DNA of 32,613 bases, taken from the NCBI GenBank assembly GCA_903881565.1, contig CAIRTR010000213.1, positions 1 to 32,613 of the forward strand, in the 5' to 3' direction. Shown here piece after piece: positions 22,324 through 30,023 of this stretch. The translations under genes were made by a program, and so were the position numbers. Under the pieces are notes generated by a model, which was given only the letters and a program-made list of their open reading frames with translations, did no database searches and was not told the DNA's origin. How positions within the stretch are numbered: the stretch's first letter is position 1; the number at the start of each line of letters is the position of its first letter. Origin of the DNA: Oligoflexia bacterium. Its GTDB lineage: Bacteria; Bdellovibrionota; UBA1018.

Positions 22324-23022
22324 CTACTTCGAATTGAATATAAATTTATCTCCCCCTCCCACAGCGACAGCCTTCATGCTGAAACAGCTATACAACGGGT
22401 TCGCTGGGTCATTTAGTGCCTTAACCCAATCGACTTCATTTATCGCTTTCATTGCCCCGGCTCGGTCTCCTGCATCGTACCTTTCTAAAAACTTAGTAAA
22501 CCTCGTGTTTACGTTGTCCCTCTCTTTTTGAAAGAGGCCGACAGGGCAGTTGGGGTTACAATGAGCCGTTATTGTTGCAGCGGTGCCTGAATTCTTGCTA
22601 GGTTTATTACTATCAATAGGACCCGGAATGGGACCCACTGGACTTACGGTCCAACTCCAATTCACTACTAAGCTAACGTCCCCAATCTTGCCATTACAGG
22701 CGGATACTAAATCACTAGCATTAATCGCGGGAAAGGGTGGCGGAGTATAGGACGCTCCACTTAGGATAGTTACAGGGGTCGAAGCTCCAAGTTGCCATGT
22801 CCAATCTTTAACGGTCGCACCGTTGCAGCTTGGATAAATCGTTGTGACGGTGACCGTCGGGAGTGCGCTAGTCGTGTTCCCACTCACCGTTACTTCTTTA
22901 GTGCTAAACGTTGCCCCTCCTCCATTGGCGGTGCATACGACACAAAGTCCGTCGAGTGAATGAAGCGCAGTCGCGGAAATTAGCGCCAGTTGGAAAAACT
23001 TTGTTATATTCTTTTTATTCAT
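22324..23022 (-). CDS. Exported Cys- and Pro-containing protein of unknown function
   Basis: The ATG at 23022 has AAAAGGGTG upstream and begins a signal peptide (MNKKNITKFFQLALISATAL, cleavage near LHSLDGLC). The frame is open further up to a TTG at 23187, but that would put the signal peptide in the middle, so I rejected it. The 232-residue protein has an immunoglobulin-like, strand- and Thr/Ser-rich first half (TVSGNTTSALPTVTVTTIYP, VKDWTWQLG), a Pro/Gly linker (PVGPIPGPIDSNKPSKNSG), and a second part with HCNPNCPVGLFQKERDNVN and a helical FTKFLERYDAGDRAGAMKAI. Several Cys pairs point to an oxidising compartment. No family recognised. It follows the SprT-like gene by 157 bases on the same strand. 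Confidence 0.6.
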   Translation of the reverse strand: MNKKNITKFFQLALISATALHSLDGLCVVCTANGGGATFSTKEVTVSGNTTSALPTVTVTTIYPSCNGATVKDWTWQLGASTPVTILSGASYTPPPFPAINASDLVSACNGKIGDVSLVVNWSWTVSPVGPIPGPIDSNKPSKNSGTAATITAHCNPNCPVGLFQKERDNVNTRFTKFLERYDAGDRAGAMKAINEVDWVKALNDPANPLYSCFSMKAVAVGGGDKFIFNSK

Positions 23023-23179
23023 TAATTCACCCTTTTCGAGTTTGTTAAAATTCGATTCGTAACCCAGCAGAGATTTTATCGTCTTTGGGGCGGGTGGACT
23101 TGAATAAATGTGAATAAAGTTCAGCTCTTCTTGTGCCGCGCGTATCAGATCGGATTTAGCCGTCAAAATCTCGTCGGGA

Positions 23180-24349
23180 TTAATCAACGCTCAACAACCG
23201 CCCCTGATTGCCCTGCGTTGTCGTAACCGCCTTATTCAAAGTCAGCGTCTGCCCCACTGATCGACCCGCACAGAAGGCTGAATCATCAAGCCCTCGCCAG
23301 GAAAATCCGCGCGTTGAGATTCGGGGATAGATCTCAGACATGTACTCGCCCAGTTGGCGGTCCTTTTTGAATGTTGCGACTGCTTTGCCGATGAGACTGA
23401 GCTCCGTGCCGGTGCTCCCGGCGAACTCGGTAGGCGAGTCCTCGCCCGGGCTTTCCGCGCGGGCCAATTTTTCCGCAAATCCCTCGAGAATCCCCAGACG
23501 ATAGGACTTGCGCGCCACTCGAGACAGCGGCCGCCTTCCCGCCTTAGACTTGGCCGCTTCGCGAACCCAATAGTCCGTTTGCCCAAGCAAGAAGTGATAA
23601 ACGTATTCAGCCATGAGTGCGTTCTCTCGAGTTCCGATAATCTCAATCGCGCGGTGGCGCTCGCCTGTGGCTGCATCGAATTGGCTGTAGGTGAGGACTT
23701 GGACAAAAAAGTGCCCGACCAGAATTCCCATGATTTTGTTTTGATGAGCCTCAATCCGCCTTTTTCCATGGCAGATCACGATGTGTGCAAACTGGGATCT
23801 CGCGTCTTGAGTGGCCTGCTCCAAATTGTATTTGGCGTAAAGCTCGCGGACCTTGTTCATGGCAAGCAGCGCTTCGTGTTCATTGCTGGAGGTCGCAAGC
23901 GCCAGAAGTTTTCTCACTTTATCGAGCAGTTTCTCGGCAAATTCGTCGCGCGTCTCTTCTCGCCAATCCAGGGCGTTCTCGCGCAAATGAGAGCTGGCCT
24001 TGGAAAACTCCTGAGGCACTCCAATGAGGCGACAAGCGAGTCGAAAACGCTCGCCATGCGGGAGTCCGCTGGACGCTACCCCAGAGGTTTCATCAACCCA
24101 TTGATGAGCCATCTCGTGACGAAGAATGCCCAGGACTTGAAACCAAGGATGCTTTTGAACAAGGTGTCTCGAGAGTGAGATCGTGTGGGTCAGTCTGTTC
24201 CAGCAGCCCCATTGAGTATCCGAATCAAATAGGGTGATGGCCGCAGGTTTTAGGGTCAGCTTCCTGCTGTAGGCAACCGAGCGATATTCCCGGTAGAGCT
24301 CCTGAAGAACGCCGCGCTCCCAATCGTAAAAGTCGAAGCTGTATTGCAT
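23180..24349 (-). CDS. SprT-like zinc metalloprotease-like protein with DUF2786
   Basis: The 389-residue protein has an N-terminal SprT-like domain (about 1-125): LFDSDTQWGCWNRLTHTISL, then the zinc motif RHEMAHQW (His78, Glu79, His82) and GLPHGERF (His98) as likely third ligand. Residues 135-178 are a DUF2786 unit: LLDKVRKLLALATSSNEHEA and AMNKVRELYAKYNLEQ. The rest is the region usually linked to DUF2786 (HIVICHGKRRIEAHQNKIMG, TRENALMAEYVYHFLL) and a Gly/Thr-rich tail. Proteins with this combination are widespread in bacteria and phages; a DNA-associated or proteolytic role is suggested by SprT/Spartan, but none is proven for this architecture. AGGA precedes the ATG. No signal peptide, so cytoplasmic. 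Confidence 0.82.
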   Translation of the reverse strand: MQYSFDFYDWERGVLQELYREYRSVAYSRKLTLKPAAITLFDSDTQWGCWNRLTHTISLSRHLVQKHPWFQVLGILRHEMAHQWVDETSGVASSGLPHGERFRLACRLIGVPQEFSKASSHLRENALDWREETRDEFAEKLLDKVRKLLALATSSNEHEALLAMNKVRELYAKYNLEQATQDARSQFAHIVICHGKRRIEAHQNKIMGILVGHFFVQVLTYSQFDAATGERHRAIEIIGTRENALMAEYVYHFLLGQTDYWVREAAKSKAGRRPLSRVARKSYRLGILEGFAEKLARAESPGEDSPTEFAGSTGTELSLIGKAVATFKKDRQLGEYMSEIYPRISTRGFSWRGLDDSAFCAGRSVGQTLTLNKAVTTTQGNQGRLLSVD

Positions 24350-24460
24350 CGGGGTAGTCCTAGCAAAAGGATTGGAGGGCGTAAATGGTGTTGCCGGTTG
24401 AGTAAAACAGTCGGTTGCGGTGAAATAAGCGCAACGATTCTATCGGATATTCACCGGTCT

Positions 24461-26140
24461 CTAATCCACGGGCGGTGGTGGCGGCGGCAGATCATCTAGC
24501 TCGTCTTTGGATCCAGAAGATCCAGGCGGCGCAGCAGGCGCGGGCGCCGTAGAAGGTTCATCCTTACTTGGTTCGGCGTTGCCTGGCGCTGCCTTCTCAG
24601 GCTCAACCGTTGGTGGTGGAGGAGGTGGTAGGTCTTCTTCGAGAGCAGGGGGGAGCGCTTCTTTTTCCTGCGCCTTTTCGGCTCCTTCTTTAACTCCTTC
24701 TTTGGGAGGTTCCACTTTCGGCTCATCCAGCTCATCTGGTTTCTCAGGCGAGGCATCTGGCTCCGAAGGCTTGACGTCTCCTGACGAAGGGCCTTTCCAT
24801 TCTTCGAGTTGCTTGAGTTCTTTTTCCTCGCTCTTACCTAGGCCCTCGCCCTTGTCCAGGCGATCAAGTTCGTCGAGCTCCTTTTCGTGCTCATCCAAAA
24901 TGGCGGCTTTTTCGTGAAGCTCGCGGGACTTCTTGAGATCGGTAACATCCGTGAGTAAAATCACGGGGGAGTTCACGGTTATCGTGACGGTGCTGTCTAA
25001 AACAAGCGCGGTCGAAAAGCGCTCACTCACGTGCAGAACAATGAGATCGGCATTCACGATAAAATCCGAAGACGTGACCTTCTCGTCGTTTGAAGGATCA
25101 TTGTGGGCGTAAGCGCGAAAAACCATTCCGGGTTTGATGCCGTCATCCGCACCGCGATCGACAAAAACGATTTTGTGCTGGGCCACGGTCCCGGTCGAAG
25201 AATTGGGATCGACCATGATTACCCCTTGCATGGGGGCAGGGCCCGCAATGGGCTGCGGCTCGGGCACACGAGGTACCGGCGGCATGAGCAGCGAGCCTCG
25301 CACAATCGGAGTCCGATTGGAGACAATCTTTCCTACGAAAACGCCATCGCGCACGCCTTTGATTTCAACTTTTCCCAACAGCGCGTACGAATACCCCACG
25401 CGGTCCGATTTTCCGGCTTTGATTTTTTCAGGAGAGTCCGTAATGGCGTAGGTCTGCCCGATTTGAAGTTCCTGCTCGGCCCGAACATAAACCGTGTCAC
25501 CTAAGATGAGAAAGGTGGATTCGGTGCGCGCGCCAGTGATTTCGCCCAAAATTTGCCTTTTTTCAGATTCGGCAACGGCAGGAAGCTCAATTAAAACTGA
25601 TTTTCCAAAATTGATCTTGGCGTTTCTGTCAAATCCCTGTGCGTCCACGTCCGGAGGAAGTTGTGCTTCATAACTCTCCCAAGATTGGCGGGGGAGGTCC
25701 TTCCATTCTTCGGACGTTCTTTTTGCAAATTTAGCAGGCAGCATGCCACCGTTTTGTGCGGCCTCTTTGGAGCCGCTGGGACTTGCATCCGTTACGGTAA
25801 GCTCGGGCAGCGAGGAGCCCGTGCCGGGGATGAAAACGAGCTGTTTCCCGGGAAAAATGAGATGAGGATTTGAAACGGTTTCGTTATTGATCGCCCAGAT
25901 TTTGGGCCAATACTTGGAGTCTCCAAACAGGCGCTTTGAAATGTCGTAAAGCGTGTCGCCCTTGGTGATCACGTATTTCTCAGAGATTTTATCCCCCGCA
26001 ATATTTTTCCAGCTCTCGTCGGTCACGGGCTTTTGCGTGGGAGTAGGAGCGGCCAAGGTAAGAGACGGCGCAAGGCCCGAAAGAGCGCACAATCCAAGAA
26101 CACGGCCAAGGTTGCGAAAATACAAAGGGGTGCCACTCAT
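24461..26140 (-). CDS. LysM-domain exported protein with long acidic, proline-rich C-terminus
   Basis: The 559-residue protein has a signal peptide (about 1-31, ending LTLAAP) and one LysM domain at 55-105 (YVITKGDTLYDISKRLFGDS and PHLIFPGKQLVFIPG), which binds peptidoglycan. The middle (about 150-400) is strand-rich with repeated 'GDTVYVRAEQELQIGQTYAI' and 'RGADDGIKPGMVFRAY' type segments, typical of Bdellovibrio-like LysM proteins with OapA/FlgT-like beta domains. From about 405 on it is Glu/Lys coiled coil, then Pro/Glu/Ala-rich with two runs of six prolines. The start lies two bases after the stop of the CpoB-like gene, so they form an operon. The role is probably structural at the cell wall. 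Confidence 0.8.
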   Translation of the reverse strand: MSGTPLYFRNLGRVLGLCALSGLAPSLTLAAPTPTQKPVTDESWKNIAGDKISEKYVITKGDTLYDISKRLFGDSKYWPKIWAINNETVSNPHLIFPGKQLVFIPGTGSSLPELTVTDASPSGSKEAAQNGGMLPAKFAKRTSEEWKDLPRQSWESYEAQLPPDVDAQGFDRNAKINFGKSVLIELPAVAESEKRQILGEITGARTESTFLILGDTVYVRAEQELQIGQTYAITDSPEKIKAGKSDRVGYSYALLGKVEIKGVRDGVFVGKIVSNRTPIVRGSLLMPPVPRVPEPQPIAGPAPMQGVIMVDPNSSTGTVAQHKIVFVDRGADDGIKPGMVFRAYAHNDPSNDEKVTSSDFIVNADLIVLHVSERFSTALVLDSTVTITVNSPVILLTDVTDLKKSRELHEKAAILDEHEKELDELDRLDKGEGLGKSEEKELKQLEEWKGPSSGDVKPSEPDASPEKPDELDEPKVEPPKEGVKEGAEKAQEKEALPPALEEDLPPPPPPTVEPEKAAPGNAEPSKDEPSTAPAPAAPPGSSGSKDELDDLPPPPPPVD

Positions 26141-26142
26141 GG

Positions 26143-27090
26143 TTAGTGGGATTTAACCTCCGTAGTATTTTGAGGGGCGTTTTGGGGCAGAGGCGCCGTC
26201 GGGGGAGGCGGTTCGTCGAGTGTTCCCTGGCTCCCTTGGGGCGTTGTCGCCGCATTTAAAACGCTTTTGCCAGGGGCATTTGAAGCGGTAGTCGAGGCCG
26301 CTGGAGATTGTGCAAAAAGGGAATTCAGCAGTTGGCGATGCTTTTGGGCGTCTGCCGAAAGTTTCAGGGAGTCTTCAAGCTCTGCCATGCGGCGCAGAGT
26401 TTCTGCCACCGGGACACTTCGGTCATACGAAGTGAGGACGCGCTCAAGTTCGTGCAAAGCGAGCTTAGGCTCGTTTTGGTTGCTGTAACTCACGCCAATG
26501 TAAAACTGCGCGGAGCCGGCTAACGCGTGATCAGGATATTTTTCCAAGAAGTTCGAAAACGCCAAGACCGCTTCTGTGTATTTTTTTGCATCAAACAATA
26601 CTTTTGCAGTTCGATAATCTTTAACAGCCGCATCGTTGACGAAACCCGCTTCGGGATCGGATCGGCTCATCGTGGGGGTTAGTGGCGCGCCGATGTGCTC
26701 CAGGGTTTTTGGGGTAATGCCCACTGATGGCATATGCTTCACGGACTCGAGCGGGAGTGGCTTTTCGTTGGCCTTCTCAGGCGATTTTTCAGCCATTGCG
26801 GCCAGTTTGGATTCTAATGCTTCGACCTTGCGAGTGAGGGCATCGATCTGATGAACGAGGTCTTCAGGGTTTTTGGCCGCGCTCTGGGCTGCTGCAGTTT
26901 GAGGCTTAGGCGGCGAATCAATGTTCACAGATACGACAGGCTGCTTGGGTGGCTCAGCGGCTTGAGCTTCGCCTTGGGGCTTTATTTTCGCGGCCTGTCC
27001 CCATGCACAACTTGAAATAATCAGGCAGAGGGCGGCGGCTTGAAGGGGACGGAAAATCCTTTTCCTATAATTATCTGTGTAATCATCCAT
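26143..27090 (-). CDS. CpoB/YbgF-like periplasmic coiled-coil and TPR protein
   Basis: The 315-residue protein has an N-terminal export signal (RPLQAAALCLIISSC) that contains a possible lipobox I-S-S-C28, although cleavage at AWGQA by signal peptidase I is also possible. A coiled coil lies near 78-105 (DLVHQIDALTRKVEALESKL), and TPR-type repeats at about 157-250: AKVLFDAKKYTEAVLAFSNF, AQFYIGVSYSNQNEPKLAL. This is the layout of CpoB (YbgF), which links the Tol-Pal system with cell-wall synthesis during division. No tol-pal genes are visible here, so the name is by architecture. The C-terminus is Pro/Thr/Asn-rich. The LysM gene follows by two bases, which supports a cell-wall role for both. Confidence 0.75.
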   Translation of the reverse strand: MDDYTDNYRKRIFRPLQAAALCLIISSCAWGQAAKIKPQGEAQAAEPPKQPVVSVNIDSPPKPQTAAAQSAAKNPEDLVHQIDALTRKVEALESKLAAMAEKSPEKANEKPLPLESVKHMPSVGITPKTLEHIGAPLTPTMSRSDPEAGFVNDAAVKDYRTAKVLFDAKKYTEAVLAFSNFLEKYPDHALAGSAQFYIGVSYSNQNEPKLALHELERVLTSYDRSVPVAETLRRMAELEDSLKLSADAQKHRQLLNSLFAQSPAASTTASNAPGKSVLNAATTPQGSQGTLDEPPPPTAPLPQNAPQNTTEVKSH

Positions 27091-27176
27091 GCAACTCTAA
27101 TGGTAAGTTGACTCTCGCAGTCCGGCAACTAGTTTTTGTTGGTAATTCATTGTGATAGCGGTGTAAGAATGACGGG

Positions 27177-27416
27177 GTGCAGCCGACAAAATCGATTTTC
27201 AAAACCATTCGAGTTCGAAGCGAAGATTCCGCCTATGTGTATTTCATTATGGAAGCGCAAGAAGGCATCTGCAGTTATTCGACTTTGGCTTTCAAGCCAG
27301 GCGACGCGCATCGGGATTTGGAGCTTCGAATCCCTCCTGACTTTTTGGACGAGGTACTGAGCCTCTTCGAAGCGCTGAACGAAGAACTTGGCGGGCGGAT
27401 TGTTTTCTTAGAATAG
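27177..27416 (+). CDS. DUF4911-like small protein
   Basis: The 79-residue product starts at a GTG (27177) just after GACGGG. The pattern IRVRSEDSAYVYFIMEAQEG then LELRIPPDFLDEVLSLFEAL fits DUF4911, a small cytoplasmic protein family common in deltaproteobacterial lineages: a strand, the 'Y-F-x-E-x-EG' turn, and a final long helix. Function unknown. It is divergent from the CpoB-like gene across an 86-base gap and ends two bases before the TadB/C-like membrane protein, with which it may be co-transcribed. Confidence 0.65.
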   Translation: MQPTKSIFKTIRVRSEDSAYVYFIMEAQEGICSYSTLAFKPGDAHRDLELRIPPDFLDEVLSLFEALNEELGGRIVFLE

Positions 27417-27418
27417 AG

Positions 27419-28474
27419 GTGCTGCGTCCCGCGGCGCACTTCTTGCTCTGCTTGCTAACCATGCTCTTATGGATCTTAGCTTTTTTGGGTTTTTTCTACG
27501 GGGTCGGATCCCTTTTTCGGGCGCTTTGTCCGAATCCCGGATCCGTTTCACTGCTCTCTTTTCGGCGCGAGAAGAAGCGCTTAGGTGAGGTCGTCGATCT
27601 TTTCTTAGAAATCGAAGACTGCTTCGAGTCCGGTCTCGTGCCCACCGATGAGCAATGGGAGAGGCTGGGGCATCTCCCCGCCCCATGGGGGCGGCTCTCT
27701 TCGCTTAGCCTCATTGAGCTTCGTAGAAACGGGGCGCCTGTGCTCCCGACGCTGAAACGCTTTCGAGCCTTGGCCCTCCAAAATCAAGCGGACCTGGGCG
27801 AGGCGCAGGGGCGATCCGCGCAAGCGATCATGCAAGCTGGGTTTTCGGTCGCGCTGGTCCCGATTTTTGGGAGTGTGCTGTTTTTGATTCTTCCGGGGGT
27901 TTCAGCGCATCCTTGGCTGTGGTTAATCGCAGGAGTGGTTTCGATTGGGCTCTCGCTTGCGGGCGCTTTTTGGATGCTCAAGATGGCGGATACGGCACGT
28001 TGGGGAGGGCTGGCTCATGAAAAGCGCGCCTGGGTCTTGGCCGCGCAATGCGGAGGCGAGCGCTTTTTGTCTTTGGTTCGCTCGGGTTCTCCCCCGGATT
28101 TGGCCTGGAATGAAACCTTGAGTCTTTTGCGAGATCAAGCCCCGCCTTTGGCGCTCATGTGGGGGAACTCATTGTGGGAGGGAGCTGCGGCATCCCGGCC
28201 GGGCCGCGAGGGACTTTGCGAAAAGTCGATTGCCCAAGCTGGGGCATCGCTTAAGCGTGGGATTCAAGTGAGTTTGATGGAGGGGCGCTCTTGCGTGGAG
28301 CGAGTGGAATCCGTTTTGATCGCTTTGCGCGAAGACCTGCGCTCCCACGTTTCTCGTGAACTTTCGCTACTCGCCACGCGGGCGCTCAAACCTTTGTTTA
28401 TTTTTGTGGCGCCTTCCTTGATCGGGCTTCTTATTTTCGGACTGTGGATCACGGCGATGGAGGTTTCTCGATGA
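27419..28474 (+). CDS. TadB/TadC-like inner-membrane platform protein (T2SF type)
   Basis: The 351-residue protein has membrane segments at about 8-33, 142-160, 166-190 and 328-347. The cytoplasmic part between helices carries FLEIEDCFESGLVPTDEQWE, and near the C-terminus HVSRELSLLATRALKPLFIF followed by VAPSLIGLLIFGLW, the usual end of T2SF/GspF domains in Tad pilus platform proteins (R-x-A-x-K-x-LFPL-x-F--P). It would sit in the inner membrane and work with the CpaF ATPase and secretin encoded at 30024-32613, but it is on the opposite strand and converges on them. The GTG at 27419 has AGAGG too close to it; an ATG at 27461 is an alternative start. Confidence 0.7.
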   Translation: MLRPAAHFLLCLLTMLLWILAFLGFFYGVGSLFRALCPNPGSVSLLSFRREKKRLGEVVDLFLEIEDCFESGLVPTDEQWERLGHLPAPWGRLSSLSLIELRRNGAPVLPTLKRFRALALQNQADLGEAQGRSAQAIMQAGFSVALVPIFGSVLFLILPGVSAHPWLWLIAGVVSIGLSLAGAFWMLKMADTARWGGLAHEKRAWVLAAQCGGERFLSLVRSGSPPDLAWNETLSLLRDQAPPLALMWGNSLWEGAAASRPGREGLCEKSIAQAGASLKRGIQVSLMEGRSCVERVESVLIALREDLRSHVSRELSLLATRALKPLFIFVAPSLIGLLIFGLWITAMEVSR

Positions 28475-28674
28475 AAAGCCTGCAAAAAAACCTGCAAGAC
28501 GCGTTGATTTCCTGGGCCCTTCGCGTGATTCTATTCTCTCTCTTACTCGGAGGAAAACCCTGGATTTTCCCTCACAGCAGGAGCGGGACGTACGGATTCT
28601 TTTCTCGTGAGACAATCTCGAAGGCGGCATTGCCATTGGAGACAAAAGTGGATTCGAGTTTCCCATTGCGGTAA
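28471..28674 (+). CDS. Short ORF with one hydrophobic segment, coupled to the TadB/C-like gene; doubtful
   Basis: The ATG overlaps the stop of the preceding gene (ATGA). The first 34 residues look genuine: LQKNLQDALISWALRVILFS then LLLGG, an amphipathic start and a membrane helix, which could be the beginning of a pilus-related small protein. From about residue 34 on the frame lies antisense to the 3' end of the minus-strand gene ending at 28572 and has no obvious protein character. It may be a 5' remnant of a longer gene cut off at this junction, or a real 67-residue protein. Confidence 0.35.
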   Translation: MKSLQKNLQDALISWALRVILFSLLLGGKPWIFPHSRSGTYGFFSRETISKAALPLETKVDSSFPLR

Positions 28675-29585
28675 ACGTGAATTTTCATATTCGAAAGTTT
28701 GGAGTTAGCGCAATAAAGCAAAGAGCCATTGGTGTCTTCGTAGGTGACTCCGGCAAAGTCTTTGTGCTCTGCTCTGGCTTCCCCGCGAAAAGAGAGTTCC
28801 CCTCGATCGGCTTGAAAACTCCAACCCGTATAAGAGTGTGTCGAGCGAACGCGTAGCGAGTCCCACAGCGTATTGAAGTGATAGGGCGTTCCGCGATAAA
28901 GGAAAAAGAAGGTTGAAAGCCAAGGTGTCGGTGCGCCCGCAACTTGCGCGCGCGCCGTGAGGCCGTCAAAAACAAAGGGCGCAGGGTTCCCGCTTTCGTC
29001 CGTAAAACAATTGCAGTGTCCCCAGGTCCAGGAGTGTCCGTTTTTGGGTCCGCTTAAGTGGCCTTGCATGCCGGGGGCAAGGTTCCAGGAAACTGTTTCG
29101 CCATTGATTTTTGAGGTGCCGGTAAATCGCAGATCCTCTGCAACAGTGACGGCCGTATTCTTGACCACTTTAATTTTCGAAAGAATCTCGGGCACCATAT
29201 TAAAAGAGTGTGCCTGATTCGCGGTCATCTTTAAGTCCCAATCAATGGTGTTGCCTTTGGATTGGATCGAACCTTTGGTTGAAGTGGGAGTGAGTTCAGA
29301 TTGGGCGATTTGAATTCCACCATCGCCCCCATTTTCAATGGCCCGGAAAGAAAAATTCTCGATGCTGAAGGTCTGCTTAAGCGCTGTTTTTGTGACGTCT
29401 TTGGCGGGATTGCGCTGGAAAAAAATGGCCCACGTTTCGGCTACCCGTTTGAATCCATTGTGACTCACCAAGAGCGTGAACCGAAGCCAAAGGGCACGTT
29501 GATTGCCGGGATCGTTGAGTTTGAGGTACCAAACTTCTTGAAAGGGTCGCGTTTCCGGGGACCAGTGAGGAGTGTTGAGGGTCAT
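28572..29585 (-). CDS. Lipocalin-like/CrtC-AttH-like beta-rich protein, unknown substrate
   Basis: I start at the ATG at 29585, which overlaps the stop of the upstream membrane-protein gene (ATGA) and gives the expected N-terminus: TLNTPHWSPETRPFQEVWYL, then RALWLRFTLLVS. A 'P-RP--EVWYLK-ND' opening and repeated strands such as NTIDWDLKM, GETVSWNLAPGMQGHLSGPK and WSFQADRGELSFRGEA fit the double-calycin fold of AttH/CrtC/tocopherol-cyclase-like proteins. GHSWTWGHCNCF is a notable central motif. The 337-residue protein has no signal peptide, so it is cytoplasmic. I cannot name a reaction; a lipid or isoprenoid ligand is possible. Its last 103 bases overlap the opposing short ORF. Confidence 0.6.
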   Translation of the reverse strand: MTLNTPHWSPETRPFQEVWYLKLNDPGNQRALWLRFTLLVSHNGFKRVAETWAIFFQRNPAKDVTKTALKQTFSIENFSFRAIENGGDGGIQIAQSELTPTSTKGSIQSKGNTIDWDLKMTANQAHSFNMVPEILSKIKVVKNTAVTVAEDLRFTGTSKINGETVSWNLAPGMQGHLSGPKNGHSWTWGHCNCFTDESGNPAPFVFDGLTARAQVAGAPTPWLSTFFFLYRGTPYHFNTLWDSLRVRSTHSYTGWSFQADRGELSFRGEARAEHKDFAGVTYEDTNGSLLYCANSKLSNMKIHVYRNGKLESTFVSNGNAAFEIVSREKNPYVPLLL

Positions 29586-30001
29586 GTCGAGGCCTTTTCT
29601 GCAACAGGGGCTGCGCCGGGCCCTGCGAGTGAAATTCTGATAATGCACCCCAAGACGATCAAGGCCAGAGGGAGATCCGTTCCGATTCCCACGAGATAGG
29701 CAAAGTAGGGTTGTTGATTAAAGAACAGATAAAAGAATCCTGCGGTGGACGCGACCTTTGAAACAAAGTGCACCCACAAATAACCGCGCGTCTCAGGTGT
29801 GCGAGAGGAAAGAAGGGAGAGGGTGACGAGCATCAACATCATCGAAGTTGAAAAAACGACCCAAAAATTTTCCGTATTAAGAGGAATCGGCGCCGCGAGT
29901 TTGAACGTCGCAGACGCCGAGTTGATGACTTCCAACATCTTTGCAGACAAAAAGAAAAACAGACTACCCACAACCGCATAAACAAGGGCCAGAATTTTCA
30001 T
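29582..30001 (-). CDS. Small integral membrane protein, four helices, unknown function
   Basis: From the ATG at 30001 the 139-residue product starts MKILALVYAVVGSLFFFLSA and has four hydrophobic helices, at about 2-22, 48-66 (VVFSTSMMLMLVTLSLLSS), 77-97 and 104-124. It ends in an Ala/Pro/Glu tail. An in-frame ATG at 30109 would add 36 Pro/Thr/Asn-rich residues, but that stretch lies inside the end of the CpaF gene and has no usable ribosome-binding site, so I prefer 30001. No family recognised. It overlaps the lipocalin-like gene by four bases and follows cpaF by 22, so the three are probably one operon. Confidence 0.6.
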   Translation of the reverse strand: MKILALVYAVVGSLFFFLSAKMLEVINSASATFKLAAPIPLNTENFWVVFSTSMMLMLVTLSLLSSRTPETRGYLWVHFVSKVASTAGFFYLFFNQQPYFAYLVGIGTDLPLALIVLGCIIRISLAGPGAAPVAEKAST

Positions 30002-30023
30002 GAGCGTGCGAATCAGCGGAAAA

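Noticed and set aside
23023-23187. N-terminal extension of the exported protein to a TTG at 23187
   Set aside because: It would bury a clear signal peptide 56 residues inside the protein, overlap the upstream gene and lack a ribosome-binding site, while the ATG at 23022 has one.
23354-24178. 274-codon plus-strand open frame opposite the SprT-like gene
   Set aside because: The minus strand encodes a recognisable SprT/DUF2786 protein across the whole span, so the plus frame is a shadow.
24507-24917. Long plus-strand open frame rich in Ser/Gly opposite the LysM gene
   Set aside because: It is the antisense of a Pro/Glu/Ala-rich coding region, which removes stops on the other strand; composition follows the real gene.
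27091-27176. Promoters between the divergent CpoB-like and DUF4911 genes
   Set aside because: Only weak pairs were found, such as TTGCCG-17-TACCAT on the minus strand (four of six each); not better than chance.
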